Part shown: piece by piece, positions 50,653 to 59,246 of the stretch
Numbering within the stretch: the stretch's first letter is position 1
Layout of the letters: each line of letters starts with the position of its first letter
Assembly (NCBI GenBank): GCA_958295745.1
Contig: OY282370.1
Location: 2,206,548-2,270,547, forward strand
Origin: an uncultured Acidimicrobiia bacterium
GTDB lineage: Bacteria > Actinomycetota > Acidimicrobiia > Spongiisociales > Spongiisociaceae
Direction: 5' to 3'
DNA: 64,000 nucleotides
Notes under the pieces: model-generated
What the model saw: only the letters and a program-made list of their open reading frames with translations
Told to the model about the DNA's origin: nothing
The model's database searches: none
Made by a program: the position numbers and the translations under genes

Positions 50653-52568
50653 CGTTCGCCCGCCTCGCCCGCCTCGTACGACTCTGCCAGCTCGGCGTTG
50701 GCGGGCAGCGTTTCGTATATTTCATAGGCGTCGATCAGCGCCGCATAGGCGGGCAGCGTCTCGTACAGATCTAAATGGGCGCCCCGCCCGGTGATGCGGC
50801 CTTCCTCGATGAAGATGACCTCGTCGGCCGCCACGATCGAGGCGCGGCGGTAGGCGACCATGATCACGGTGGTGTCCAGGCCGGCCAGCCCGTCGAGGAT
50901 CTCCTTCTCGACCGCCGGATCCACCGCGGAGGTGGCGTCGTCCAGCACCAGCAGGCGGGGGCGGCGGACGAGGGCCCGGGCCAGCGCGATCCGCTGGCGC
51001 TGGCCGCCGGACAGGCTGGCGCCCCGCTCGCCGACGACGGTGGAGTAGCCGTCTTCCAACTCGGAGATGAACTCGTGGGCTTGGGCCAGCCGGGCGGCGG
51101 CCGCCACCTCTTCCTCCCCATATTCGCCGCCGAGGGTGATGTTCTCCCGAATCGCGGCGTTGAAGAGGAAGGGTTCCTGGAAGACCAGGGCGGCGGTGCT
51201 TCCCATCACCGGACGGGACAGCTCGGGGAGGGGCGTCCGGTCGAGACGGATGGCCCCCGAGTCGGGATCGAAGAGGCGCACCAGGAGCTGGGCCACGGTC
51301 GACTTGCCCGAACCGGTGGGCCCCACCAGCGCCACCTTCTTGGCGGGCGGCACCCGGAAGGAGACCGACTCGACCCCCCGGCGGTCTTCATCGGCGGTGC
51401 TGTCACTACCCGCGGCGCCGGGCGGGCGGCGGGTCTGTTCTCCGTCGAGGTCGGCGAGCTCCGTTTCCGGATGCAAGTAGTAGACATCCGAAGCTTCGGT
51501 CTCCGCTCCGCCCCGCCCGTCGAGTACTTCCCGTCCGTATGTGACCTTCCCGGGCTCGGACAGGACCGCCTCTATGCGGTCCAGGCCCACCGCGCCCATG
51601 GGAAGCTGGGCGAGCAACCAGGCGAAAACCCTCATCGGCATGGTTATCAGCCGGAAGAGGTAGGCGAAGGCGACAAGGGTGCCGGCGGTCATCAGACCCT
51701 GGTCGACCCGCCAGGCGCCCACCCCCACCACCGCCAGGACCCCGATGGTGGGCAGGGCCTCCATCATCGGATCGAAGACGGCCCGCAGCTTTCCGATCTC
51801 CACCATGTTCTGGCGGAGGCGGTCCGACAGATCCCCGAACCGTTCGACTTCCTGGTCTTCCCTGCCCAGGGTCTTGACCACCAGCGCCGCATCGAACGAC
51901 TCGTGGGCGGCTTCCGATACCTCGGCCCTGATCCGCTGGGAGGCGGCGGCGACGATCCGCATCTTCCGCTGGTAGTAGAGGTTGTTCCCCATGATGGCCG
52001 GTATGACCGAGAACCCGACCAGAGACAGGAACGGATCGGTCACCAACAGCAGGACGCAGGTGATGACCAGCATGACCAGCACTCCGAACGCCATGGGAAG
52101 GGGTGCCGCGATGTAGGCGGCCGCCTCCACATCGGCGTTGACGTTGGACAGCAGCTGGCCGGTGGGGTGCCGGCGGTGCCACTCGATGGGCAGCTCGAGG
52201 TACCGGTCGGTGATGTCGGTTCGGTCCTTTTTTTCCAACCGGTACATGGCCAGGTAGGCGCCGTAGCGTCGGAGGCTGATCCCCAACCCCTTGGCTACTC
52301 CCACCCCCACCAGAGCCAAAGCCACCCCGACCAGGGAGGCGGAGGTCACATCGCCGCGCCGGGCAGCCGGCAGCAACACCGAGTCTGTGGCCCACCCGAT
52401 CAGGTACGAGGAGACGATCGTGGCCACGGCAAAGAGGGTGGTGGCGGCCAACCCCACCCCGAACTCCCAGGGTGCCCGGCGGAGCTGGCGGAAGATCAGC
52501 TCGGCCCCCCGGCCCAGTATCTTTCGCTCCGGTTGGCGCGCCTCGTCCAAGACCGCGTTTTTGCTCAT
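50649..52568 (-). CDS. ABC exporter half-transporter, degenerate-site subunit
   Basis: The 639-residue half-transporter has the same layout as its partner, with Walker A GPTGSGKS and signature LSGGQRQ, but Walker B reads LVLDDATSAVD (Asp for the catalytic Glu) and the switch segment VAYRR (Tyr for His). These changes mark the non-hydrolytic site of heterodimeric exporters such as TM287/288. A polar, acidic insertion (about 360-400) precedes the ATPase core. It is the first gene of the pair. Confidence 0.92.
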   Translation of the reverse strand: MSKNAVLDEARQPERKILGRGAELIFRQLRRAPWEFGVGLAATTLFAVATIVSSYLIGWATDSVLLPAARRGDVTSASLVGVALALVGVGVAKGLGISLRRYGAYLAMYRLEKKDRTDITDRYLELPIEWHRRHPTGQLLSNVNADVEAAAYIAAPLPMAFGVLVMLVITCVLLLVTDPFLSLVGFSVIPAIMGNNLYYQRKMRIVAAASQRIRAEVSEAAHESFDAALVVKTLGREDQEVERFGDLSDRLRQNMVEIGKLRAVFDPMMEALPTIGVLAVVGVGAWRVDQGLMTAGTLVAFAYLFRLITMPMRVFAWLLAQLPMGAVGLDRIEAVLSEPGKVTYGREVLDGRGGAETEASDVYYLHPETELADLDGEQTRRPPGAAGSDSTADEDRRGVESVSFRVPPAKKVALVGPTGSGKSTVAQLLVRLFDPDSGAIRLDRTPLPELSRPVMGSTAALVFQEPFLFNAAIRENITLGGEYGEEEVAAAARLAQAHEFISELEDGYSTVVGERGASLSGGQRQRIALARALVRRPRLLVLDDATSAVDPAVEKEILDGLAGLDTTVIMVAYRRASIVAADEVIFIEEGRITGRGAHLDLYETLPAYAALIDAYEIYETLPANAELAESYEAGEAGER

Positions 52569-52588
52569 GAGCCGGTAAGGGTACGGCT

Positions 52589-52752
52589 TGACGCCGGTTA
52601 TTCATGTGGTTTCGCGTATGCGGCGGGGTGGTGGCGCCGATCATGGGGTGTAGGAGGGTCGGTTCGAGCAGCCGACCCGCCGCACGCCCCTCGCATCCGT
52701 CGGGCCGCCTGCTGTTGCCTTCACCTCATGGGCGGCGCTTCCGACCAGGGAT
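52589..52752 (+). repeat. Intergenic repeat copy 2
   Basis: Landmarks shared with the copy at 56478-56645, measured from GGTT[A/G]TTCATG (here 52596): CGACCCG at +77 (versus +76), TGCTGTTGCC at +114 (versus +112) and CAGGG at +150 (versus +153). The ends TGAC.C.GGTT.TTCATG also agree. The copy fills most of the 297-base gap 52569-52865; the remaining bases show no gene. Confidence 0.6.
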
Positions 52753-52865
52753 ATTACGAGTCTGTTACGACCGGTGATCCCGGGGCATGAGGCTGCTCGA
52801 CATGCTTGATCGCCATTATGGGCCGCCCACCCCGACTCCTCGGCCTTGAACAAGCGGGGCGACGA

Positions 52866-53546
52866 TCAGGGTAGGCGTCCTGCCGCAAGTGACAGTGCGG
52901 CAACCGCCGCCGTCAGTAAGGACGCCCACCCGGTGAGCCGGAGCAACCCCGGCAGGCACCCTCTAGGGGTTCTTCCCGGCGGCGGTGCCTTCCGTCTGTC
53001 GGGGGGCGATGAACCCTTCCCCGAGTACTGCCCCGCCTGGGAGCAGCGCACGTATTCCGTCACCCTCACCTTGGCGTCCAAGGCCTGTTCGACCAGCTGC
53101 GCGACCTCCCTGACGACCCTGGGCAGATCGGAGGGAGCGGGTTCGGCGGCCATTTCCCAGTTGCGGAACAGGCCCGCGCCGGTGAGGTTGGCCGACCCGA
53201 CCAGAGCCGCCGAACCATTTTCCGTGTGGGTGACCCACACCTTGAGGTGGGCTTCTGCCGGGGTGGGGCGTTTTCGGTACCAGTTCTTCAGCGTTACGTC
53301 GTCGCGTTCGAGGAATGCGATAGCGGCGGCCCGGTCGGCGGCGCCCGCCTTTGCGAAGTTGTTGCGGCGGCAGTTACCGATCACCAGGGTGACAGGCCGG
53401 GCCGCGGTCCGTTCGGCGAGCCATGCCAGCCCCCGGACGCTGGCGAAACCGACCGCCACCGTCAGCGGGGCGTAGGGACGCGCATCGAGGAAGGCTTCGA
53501 CCTGCCTGGCAACCCCGCGGCTCTCGTACCGTCTCTTTGCTGCCAT
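52866..53546 (-). CDS. Phospholipase D-like domain protein
   Basis: The 226-residue protein carries one HKD-type motif, AHLKVWVTH followed by VGSANLTGAGL (about 98-125), after a domain with ASVRGLAWLAERTAA. A single motif suggests that the active site forms in a dimer, as in Nuc-type nucleases. A C-terminal hydrophobic segment (about 203-222) could be a membrane anchor. The role is unknown; related PLD-like proteins are nucleases or phospholipases. A direct repeat lies just upstream of its start. Confidence 0.7.
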   Translation of the reverse strand: MAAKRRYESRGVARQVEAFLDARPYAPLTVAVGFASVRGLAWLAERTAARPVTLVIGNCRRNNFAKAGAADRAAAIAFLERDDVTLKNWYRKRPTPAEAHLKVWVTHTENGSAALVGSANLTGAGLFRNWEMAAEPAPSDLPRVVREVAQLVEQALDAKVRVTEYVRCSQAGQYSGKGSSPPDRRKAPPPGRTPRGCLPGLLRLTGWASLLTAAVAALSLAAGRLP

Positions 53547-53590
53547 GGCCGACGACCGTAACAGTAGGACGACCGGAACGATCCCATGAC

Positions 53591-53629
53591 CGCCGGTTTT
53601 GTTTCGCGACCCGCCGGTTTGTTTCGCGA
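53591..53629. promoter_or_regulatory. Direct repeat upstream of the PLD-like gene
   Basis: CGCCGGTTTTGTTTCGCGA (53591-53609) and CGCCGGTTTGTTTCGCGA (53612-53629) repeat with 21-base spacing, two helical turns, 45 bases before the PLD-like start. This fits two sites for a dimeric regulator on one face of the helix. Confidence 0.45.
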
Positions 53630-53685
53630 GAGCTCGACGCGGCTGTCGGCCGCCGATGCCGAGCCGATCTGTTGCCTGCGTTACA

Positions 53686-54351
53686 TCACACCTGGCGCCG
53701 GCCCGGCTGCTCGGTCCACTCGCGGGCGCGTTCCAGCAGATCGACCACTTCCCGGTCGGGGGTGGGGCGGAAGTCGGCGTAGAAAGGGCCGATGGCGGCG
53801 AAGCGTCTCGGGGTGTGTACAGCTGTGAACTCGTCGGCGGCCGCCTCGAAGGTGAGGGGGGCGTCGCGGGGGGCTACCGGAACGGCCACCACCACCCGGG
53901 CCGCACCGAGGCGGCGTGCGATAGGGCAGGCGGCCAAGGCGGTGGCCCCGGTTGCGATCCCGTCGTCGACGATGACCGCCGTTCTCCCGGACAGGTCGGC
54001 AGGTTGGCGGCCCGCCCGGAAAAGCCGGGCCTGGCGTTCGATCTCCTCGCGCTCGCGGTGTTCCACCAGAGCTATCTGGTCGGGGCGGATCCCCAGGCGC
54101 TCCACCCGGCCTTCGTCGATGATTCGTATCCCGCCTTCGCCGATGGCGCCCATGGCCAGCTCCGGTTGGAACGGGACGCCGAGCTTGCGCACCAGCAACA
54201 CCTCGAGCTGCGCCGACATCTCACGGGCCACCTCGAAACCCACCGGGATCCCCCCTCTCGGTAGGCCCAACACCACCGGACGCTCGCCGCGCAGATGCTC
54301 GAGGATGCCTGCCAGCTTCCGGCCGGCGTGAGACCGGTTCACAAATCGCAC
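53686..54351 (-). CDS. Phosphoribosyltransferase domain protein
   Basis: The 221-residue protein has LGLPRGGIPVGFEVA near the N-terminus and the PRPP-binding loop TAVIVDDGIATGATA (about 126-140). It belongs to the free-standing PRTase-like proteins often found near stress genes, with no base specificity established. It is divergent from the mscS gene. A relation to erythromycin-esterase-type operons is known for the family but no such gene is present here. Confidence 0.82.
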   Translation of the reverse strand: MRFVNRSHAGRKLAGILEHLRGERPVVLGLPRGGIPVGFEVAREMSAQLEVLLVRKLGVPFQPELAMGAIGEGGIRIIDEGRVERLGIRPDQIALVEHREREEIERQARLFRAGRQPADLSGRTAVIVDDGIATGATALAACPIARRLGAARVVVAVPVAPRDAPLTFEAAADEFTAVHTPRRFAAIGPFYADFRPTPDREVVDLLERAREWTEQPGRRQV

Positions 54352-54407
54352 TGCGCCCTCCTGCCTGCCCGGCCTGATTGTGCCAGACGCCGGGGCCGTT
54401 GAGCATA

Positions 54408-54436
54408 TTGAAATGAGGGTGAGCAGCGGGTAGCGT
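54408..54436 (+). promoter_or_regulatory. Promoter of mscS, leaderless
   Basis: TTGAAA (54408-54413), a 17-base spacer and TAGCGT (54431-54436) precede the ATG at 54444 by seven bases. A transcript from here would begin at or next to the start codon. Confidence 0.6.
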
Positions 54437-54443
54437 GGAACCC

Positions 54444-55562
54444 ATGTTTACCTTACTGATCGCACAAACGGTGACCGATGCCTGCGGCGCCAATCCGGGG
54501 GCTGTCTGCAGTCTGATGTTCGACCTGACCGGCAGCCCTACCGCGGCCCGGGTCTTCGACTTCGCGGCCCGCCCTCTGAAGGTTCTGCTGATCCTGCTGG
54601 CGGCATGGTTGATCAACCAGCTGGTCCGTCGGTGGTTGAACCGGATGGTCGAGGGTTGGCTGGCCGGCCGGGCCGAGGCGGCCGCCAAGGCCGAAGAAGC
54701 CGATGAATCCGGAGCGGAATCATCCGAGGATGCGGACCGGCTCGAGAAGCTGCGCGAGGCGGCGATGCGCCGGGCCCGGCTGATCGTCGAGCAACAGGAA
54801 CGGGGCACGCAGCGGACCCGCACCCTCGGGGCTGTGCTTCGCTCGGTCGCCTCCATCGTCATCTACGGAATCGCTGCGATGATGGCTCTGGCGGAGTTCA
54901 ACATCAACCTGGGCCCGCTGATCGCCAGCGCCGGGATCGTCGGTGTAGCGATCGGGTTCGGCGCTCAGAGCCTGGTCAAGGACTTCCTGTCCGGTATCTT
55001 CATGCTGCTGGAGGACCAGTACGGGGTCGGCGATGTGGTGGACGCGGGCGATACGGTCGGGGTGGTCGAGGAGGTGAAGCTGCGCACCACCCAGATCCGG
55101 GACGTCAATGGCACCCTTTGGTATATACCCAACGGGTCGATTCGCCGGATGGCCAACATGTCGCAGGGATGGGGGCGGATGGTGCTCGATATAGAGGTTG
55201 CCTACGACACCGACATCGCGGCGGCGATGGATGTCATCAAGGAGGCGGCGGACGGGCTGTGGCGCGACCAGCTGCCCAACGCCACCATCACCGAGGAGCC
55301 TTCGATAGCGGGTGTACAGGGGTTCGGCGAGAGCGCGGTCGTCATACGGCTGATGGCCAAGACAGAGCCGGTGGAGCAGTGGGCGGCCGCCCGGGAACTC
55401 CGGCGGAGGATCAAGGAAGCCTTCGACGAAGCAGGCATCGAGATACCGTTCCCGCAGCGCACCGTATGGGTGCGCGGGGCCCTGGATACGGGAGAGAAAA
55501 CGCCGCCTCATTCCGCCGATAAGCCGTCCACCGCCGCCGCGCCCGGAGCCGAGGGGTCTTGA
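54444..55562 (+). CDS. Small-conductance mechanosensitive channel (MscS family)
   Basis: The 372-residue protein (ATG 54444; GTG 54435 is an alternative) has a span near 45-60, an acidic cytoplasmic loop (about 80-105), two spans (about 130-190) including the pore helix with GIVGVAIGFGAQSLVKDFLSG, then the MscS beta domain (EDQYGVGDVV, NGTLWYIPNG) and an alpha-beta end. The C-terminal tail is Pro/Ala-rich. It releases solutes on hypo-osmotic shock. The stress protein follows directly. Confidence 0.93.
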   Translation: MFTLLIAQTVTDACGANPGAVCSLMFDLTGSPTAARVFDFAARPLKVLLILLAAWLINQLVRRWLNRMVEGWLAGRAEAAAKAEEADESGAESSEDADRLEKLREAAMRRARLIVEQQERGTQRTRTLGAVLRSVASIVIYGIAAMMALAEFNINLGPLIASAGIVGVAIGFGAQSLVKDFLSGIFMLLEDQYGVGDVVDAGDTVGVVEEVKLRTTQIRDVNGTLWYIPNGSIRRMANMSQGWGRMVLDIEVAYDTDIAAAMDVIKEAADGLWRDQLPNATITEEPSIAGVQGFGESAVVIRLMAKTEPVEQWAAARELRRRIKEAFDEAGIEIPFPQRTVWVRGALDTGEKTPPHSADKPSTAAAPGAEGS

Positions 55563-56432
55563 TTGGCCCGTAACCGCGGCATGAACGAGGTGGTGGCGGC
55601 CGTCGACCTGAGCCCGATTGCCAGACGGGTGGCGGATCGGGCCCGGATCATGGCTGAGGAGCGCGAGGCGATGCTCACCCTCATGCATGTGAGGGAACCT
55701 CCCGACGTCGATCTTCCCGACGAAATGCGGGAACGGGTGCGGCTCTATCAACACAGTCTGGCCGAGGACCTGTTGGCGTGGATCAATGCCCGGGCCTCCT
55801 GCCCGGTCGAGCTGGAGGTGCGCTCTGGGAACGCGGCGGTCGAGCTGGTGCGCCGCTCCCGCCGGGCCGAGATACTGGTGACCGGAACTTCCGCCGTCGA
55901 TCACATCAGGGTCAGCCCTCGCGCCGCCCGGCTGGCCCGCATGGCCTACTGTCCGGTGCTGGCCGTCCGCCGCCGCTCCCGTCTTCCCTACCGGCGGGTG
56001 ATCGCCGCCGTCGATCTGTCCGATGGGGGCGTGCATGCCCTCGAGCTGGCCATGGACATGGCCGCCGCCGAGAGGGTCACCGCCGTGGTCTCGCTGTCTC
56101 CCCATGCCGAGATGCTGCTCTCCGACGCGGGGATCAATCCGGAACGGCTCGACGCGTTGCGGCGCGACCGCCTAGCGGTGCTCGAAGACCGCCTCGACAA
56201 GTTCACGGCCGGTTGGGGTGAGCGGGTGGTGACCAGGGTGCTGGACGGGCCTCCCGCCGAGTCGGTGGCCGAGCTGGCCCGCCGCCGCCGGGCGGATCTG
56301 GTGGTGGTTGCCGATCGGGCGGCCGCCGGGACCAGCATGGTCATGTTGGGCGGCACCGCCGAGGCGATGATGGGGTCGGTGCCCTGTGATGTGGCGGTTG
56401 CCCGGGTACCGGGACGGTTCCGCCGCCCCTGA
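55563..56432 (+). CDS. Two-domain universal stress protein
   Basis: The 289-residue protein starts at TTG 55563 immediately after the mscS stop, with GAGGGG before it; ATG 55581 is an alternative without a ribosome site. Two USP domains (about 5-137 and 140-286) each open with a VAAVDLS strand. The ATP-binding GxxGx9GS pattern is only partly kept: VTGTSAVDHIRVSP in the first and LGGTAEAMMGSVP in the second. Coupling to mscS suggests a shared role in osmotic stress. Confidence 0.87.
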   Translation: MARNRGMNEVVAAVDLSPIARRVADRARIMAEEREAMLTLMHVREPPDVDLPDEMRERVRLYQHSLAEDLLAWINARASCPVELEVRSGNAAVELVRRSRRAEILVTGTSAVDHIRVSPRAARLARMAYCPVLAVRRRSRLPYRRVIAAVDLSDGGVHALELAMDMAAAERVTAVVSLSPHAEMLLSDAGINPERLDALRRDRLAVLEDRLDKFTAGWGERVVTRVLDGPPAESVAELARRRRADLVVVADRAAAGTSMVMLGGTAEAMMGSVPCDVAVARVPGRFRRP

Positions 56433-56477
56433 ACAACCTTCGCCTCGAATGCATAGCGTTGCGTTGTCGGCACTGTA

Positions 56478-56645
56478 TGACCCTGGTTGTTCATGAAGTT
56501 CGGTTGGGGTGGGTGAGAGGCGATGGTTGCGAGGTGTGGATGTGTTGGGCCTGAGCGGCTCGACCCGTTGCCCGCGTCTCTTTGTATCCCCACCCGTGCT
56601 GTTGCCGTCCATTCCAAACGCCCCGGCCATGAACAATCAGGGCTA
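56478..56645 (+). repeat. Intergenic repeat copy 1 with inverted ends
   Basis: CCCTGGTTGTTCAT (56481-56494) and ATGAACAATCAGGG (56629-56642) are inverted repeats with one mismatch, bounding 162 bases, which is the shape of a small non-coding mobile element. A second copy lies at 52589-52752, and a piece of the right end (ATGAATGATCAGGG) at 14351-14364. No target duplication is visible. The right end abuts the tRNA promoter region. Confidence 0.65.
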
Positions 56646-56662
56646 ACCTAGGGGCCGAAGCC

Positions 56663-56736
56663 GGGCCCGTAGCTCAAGTGGTCAGAGCAGCGGACTCATA
56701 ATCCGTTGGTTGCAGGTTCGAGTCCTGCCGGGCCCA
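56663..56736 (+). tRNA. tRNA with CAU anticodon (Met or Ile2)
   Basis: GGGCCCG (56663-56669) pairs fully with CGGGCCC (56729-56735). TAGCTCAAG opens the D arm, the anticodon loop is CTCATAA, and GGTTCGAGTCC forms the T arm; the discriminator is A. The C4-G69 and C5-G68 pairs are features that TilS uses to recognise tRNA-Ile2, so isoleucine identity after lysidine modification is possible. It is not an initiator: the acceptor's first pair is G-C. Confidence 0.92.
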
Positions 56737-56815
56737 CCGGTTGCCGGAACGACCCTGTCGAAATACGGATCGCAGACCGTTGCGGTGTCTTGTCGTCGAT
56801 GGAATACTGGTCGGT

Positions 56816-57850
56816 ATGAGAGATAGAAACTCACCTGAACACCAAGGTAACGGTCATGATCACGCCGGACACGATCATGCTCATCATGATCACGCCGACC
56901 ATTCCCATGACTACCGGGAGGCCAGTCGACGCAGCCTCGTCATAGCCTTGGTGCTGATATTGGGATTCATGGTGGTCGAGGTGATCGGCGGTGTCCTGTC
57001 CGGCAGCCTGGCGTTGCTGTCGGATGCGGGGCATATGATCACCGACGGAGCGGCGATCGCGCTGGCCCTGTTTGCCCAACATATGGCGAATCGCCCCGCC
57101 TCCGCCGAGCGGACCTTCGGGTACCAGCGGGCGGAGGTGCTGGCCGCTTTGATCAACGCTCTGAGTCTATGGATGATCGCCGGCTGGATTTTCTTCGAGG
57201 CGTTTCGCCGGTTACGGGACGTTCCGGAGATCGAAGGGGGGCTGATGCTGGTCATCGGGGTCATCGGACTCCTCGTCAACCTGGCCGCCGCATGGGTGCT
57301 TCATCGGTCGGCGCAGCACAGCCTCAATGTGGAAGGAGCTCTCAAGCACGTGATGGCCGACCTGATGGGGTCGGTCGGTGTGGTCATCTCCGGCGTGCTG
57401 GTCCTGACCACGGGATGGACGCTCGTCGACCCCATCCTGAGTGTGCTAATCGGCGTGCTGATCCTGGCCAGTTCCTGGCGTCTGACGATCAAGGTATTCC
57501 GAGTGCTGCTGGACACGGTGCCCGAGCACATCGATGTGTATCGGCTTTGCAGTGAGCTGGAAGAGCAGGAAGGTGTCACTTTGGTCCACGACGTGCACGT
57601 GTGGACCATTTCCTCAGGTCATGAGTCCTTTACCGCCCATATCCTGGTCGATCCGGCTTACGAGGGCGACATGAACGAATTGCTCTCTAGTTCTCAGGAG
57701 ATCGTCCGCCATGACCACGGAGTCGGACATGTCACCATACAGCTGGAGCAGTTACGGGTGGGGGCGGACTGCGCCGAAGATCACCATGTAGATCATCTGC
57801 TGGCCCGGTCGCGGGAGCAGCGGAAGAAAAGAAAGCGCCTGTTGCTCTGA
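56816..57850 (+). CDS. CDF family metal exporter (CzcD/ZitB-like)
   Basis: The 344-residue protein starts at ATG 56816; a TTG at 56741 touches the tRNA end and is unlikely. A His/Asp-rich N-terminus (about 11-32, with repeated HDHA) leads into six spans and the HxxxD sites LLSDAGHMITDG and VMADLMGSVG, then a cytoplasmic domain with VHDVHVWTISSGHESFTAHI. It exports zinc or related divalent metals in exchange for protons. The convergent His-rich protein 73 bases away may bind the same metal. Confidence 0.92.
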   Translation: MRDRNSPEHQGNGHDHAGHDHAHHDHADHSHDYREASRRSLVIALVLILGFMVVEVIGGVLSGSLALLSDAGHMITDGAAIALALFAQHMANRPASAERTFGYQRAEVLAALINALSLWMIAGWIFFEAFRRLRDVPEIEGGLMLVIGVIGLLVNLAAAWVLHRSAQHSLNVEGALKHVMADLMGSVGVVISGVLVLTTGWTLVDPILSVLIGVLILASSWRLTIKVFRVLLDTVPEHIDVYRLCSELEEQEGVTLVHDVHVWTISSGHESFTAHILVDPAYEGDMNELLSSSQEIVRHDHGVGHVTIQLEQLRVGADCAEDHHVDHLLARSREQRKKRKRLLL

Positions 57851-57923
57851 CCGCCGACAAAGCCGACCGTCTGTCACCGCCGCAACAGACGGCCTCCCGA
57901 CTGGTCAGGGTATGTAGATCGGC

Positions 57924-58142
57924 TCAGTGTTCGTGGTGCTCGTGATCGTCGCACTCGTGGATGTCGTGCACGTGGCCGGGTTCGTCGCCGTGGTGTTCGT
58001 GGGTGTCGCATTCGTGCTGGCCGTGCGCATGCTCCTCGGCATGGTGCTCGTGATCGTCGCACTCGTGGGCGTCGTGCACGTGGCCGGGTTCGTCGCCGTG
58101 GTGTTCGTGGGTGTCGCATTCGTGCTGGCCGTGCTTTTCCAT
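57924..58142 (-). CDS. His-rich duplicated small protein, putative metal buffer
   Basis: The 72-residue protein starts at ATG 58142, behind a strong AAGGAGG. One third of its residues are His (24), with four Cys (all in HEC) and many Asp/Glu. Residues 5-34 and 41-70 are the same 30-residue block, differing only at Ala25/Ile61, set 36 residues (108 bp) apart. No hydrophobic core is visible, so it is probably disordered until it binds metal. It faces the CDF exporter. I know of no named family with this repeat. Confidence 0.8.
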   Translation of the reverse strand: MEKHGQHECDTHEHHGDEPGHVHDAHECDDHEHHAEEHAHGQHECDTHEHHGDEPGHVHDIHECDDHEHHEH

Positions 58143-58344
58143 CGTGTTCCTCCTTCTCGAAGTGGGTTCCTGGACTGTTCGAGATATCGAGACGGTAGGC
58201 TGACAAGGCCCTCATCCATTACATAGGCTAACAAAACTCCGCGGCCTTTTTCGGGTATTGGACGCGAGGCGGGCCGCCCAGCCCGCGGAAACGAGCGGTT
58301 GTCCGAGATGACATGGACCGGATGGCTTCGCCGGCCTGCGGTGG

Positions 58345-59169
58345 TCAGCCGAGGATGATCATGGCCAGGGCTGCCGCCGCCAACCCGAATCCCGCCACCT
58401 GGAGGCGGGCGGCGCGTTCTCCGGCGAAGAGTATCTGGAAGAGCAGGGTGAATCCGTAGCACATCTGGAACAGCAGTCCGGCGACGGCCAGGTTGTCCTG
58501 GGCTGCCAGCGTGAAGGCGCCGAGGCCCGCGCCCCCGCCCAGCCCGATCACCATGGCGGTCGGGATGAGGCCTTCCGACGGTTTCACGGGCTGGCGGCCC
58601 AGGAGAACCATCAGCAGGACGGCGCCTATGGCCACCACCCTCCCCGGCACCACCGGCCAGACCCCCGATGCGGGGCCGGTCAGACCCAACATGGTGGCGG
58701 TTATTCCGAACATCACGCCGGCGGTCAGACCATGCTTCATGGCTGCCCTGTCCCATCCGTCGGAAGTGCTGCGGGCGCCGATCAGCCAGATGGCGGCCAC
58801 CCCCACCAAGATGCCGCCGCTCGTCACCGCCGAGGGGAGGCCTTCCAGGATCGCGTCCATTACTATGGGGATCACCGCACCCGTCACCGCCGCCACCGGC
58901 CCCACTATCCCTACTCCTCTGGTGACGTATCCGATGTAGAGCTGGGTCAGCGCCAAGCTCGCCGACAGTCCGGATACGCCGCCCAGCACCAGGTCGACGG
59001 CGGTGGGAGCACCCCCTATGAGGATGGCCAGAGCCGCGGCGGAGAGGGCGGTGAACACGTATATCCACAGCACCATCGTCAGCAGGCGGCCTCTTCTGCC
59101 GAAGTTGGCCCCTAGATGGTCGACGTACCCGATCAGCAGGGGGGAGAGGATGCCGAGCAGGATGGTCAT
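58345..59169 (-). CDS. DMT superfamily (EamA-like) membrane transporter
   Basis: The 274-residue protein has ten predicted membrane spans in two five-span halves, the EamA-type layout, with little else besides short loops. The conserved Gly/Pro pattern near the end of the halves (GPVAAVTGAVIPIV and LFQMCYGFTLLFQILFAGE) supports the assignment. Members move metabolites such as amino acids or nucleotide precursors. The downstream stretch to 58143 carries a weak hairpin (GCGGGC with GCCCGC, 58272-58289) only. Confidence 0.78.
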   Translation of the reverse strand: MTILLGILSPLLIGYVDHLGANFGRRGRLLTMVLWIYVFTALSAAALAILIGGAPTAVDLVLGGVSGLSASLALTQLYIGYVTRGVGIVGPVAAVTGAVIPIVMDAILEGLPSAVTSGGILVGVAAIWLIGARSTSDGWDRAAMKHGLTAGVMFGITATMLGLTGPASGVWPVVPGRVVAIGAVLLMVLLGRQPVKPSEGLIPTAMVIGLGGGAGLGAFTLAAQDNLAVAGLLFQMCYGFTLLFQILFAGERAARLQVAGFGLAAAALAMIILG

Positions 59170-59246
59170 CGCACACCCGATGCGGGGAGGCGCGCCGGAG
59201 GACGGGCGGCGACGACTTCATACCTGTACATCTTCGGCTCGTATCG

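Noticed and set aside
52596-52865. Longer copy of the intergenic repeat ending at TTGAACAAGCGGGG (52847-52860)
   Set aside because: Landmark spacing places the right end at CAGGG 52746-52750; the later match is weaker and out of register.
57927-58226. Hydrophobic repeated protein on the plus strand
   Set aside because: It is the complement of the His-rich gene (His/Asp codons read as Val/Met). The minus frame has the strong ribosome site.
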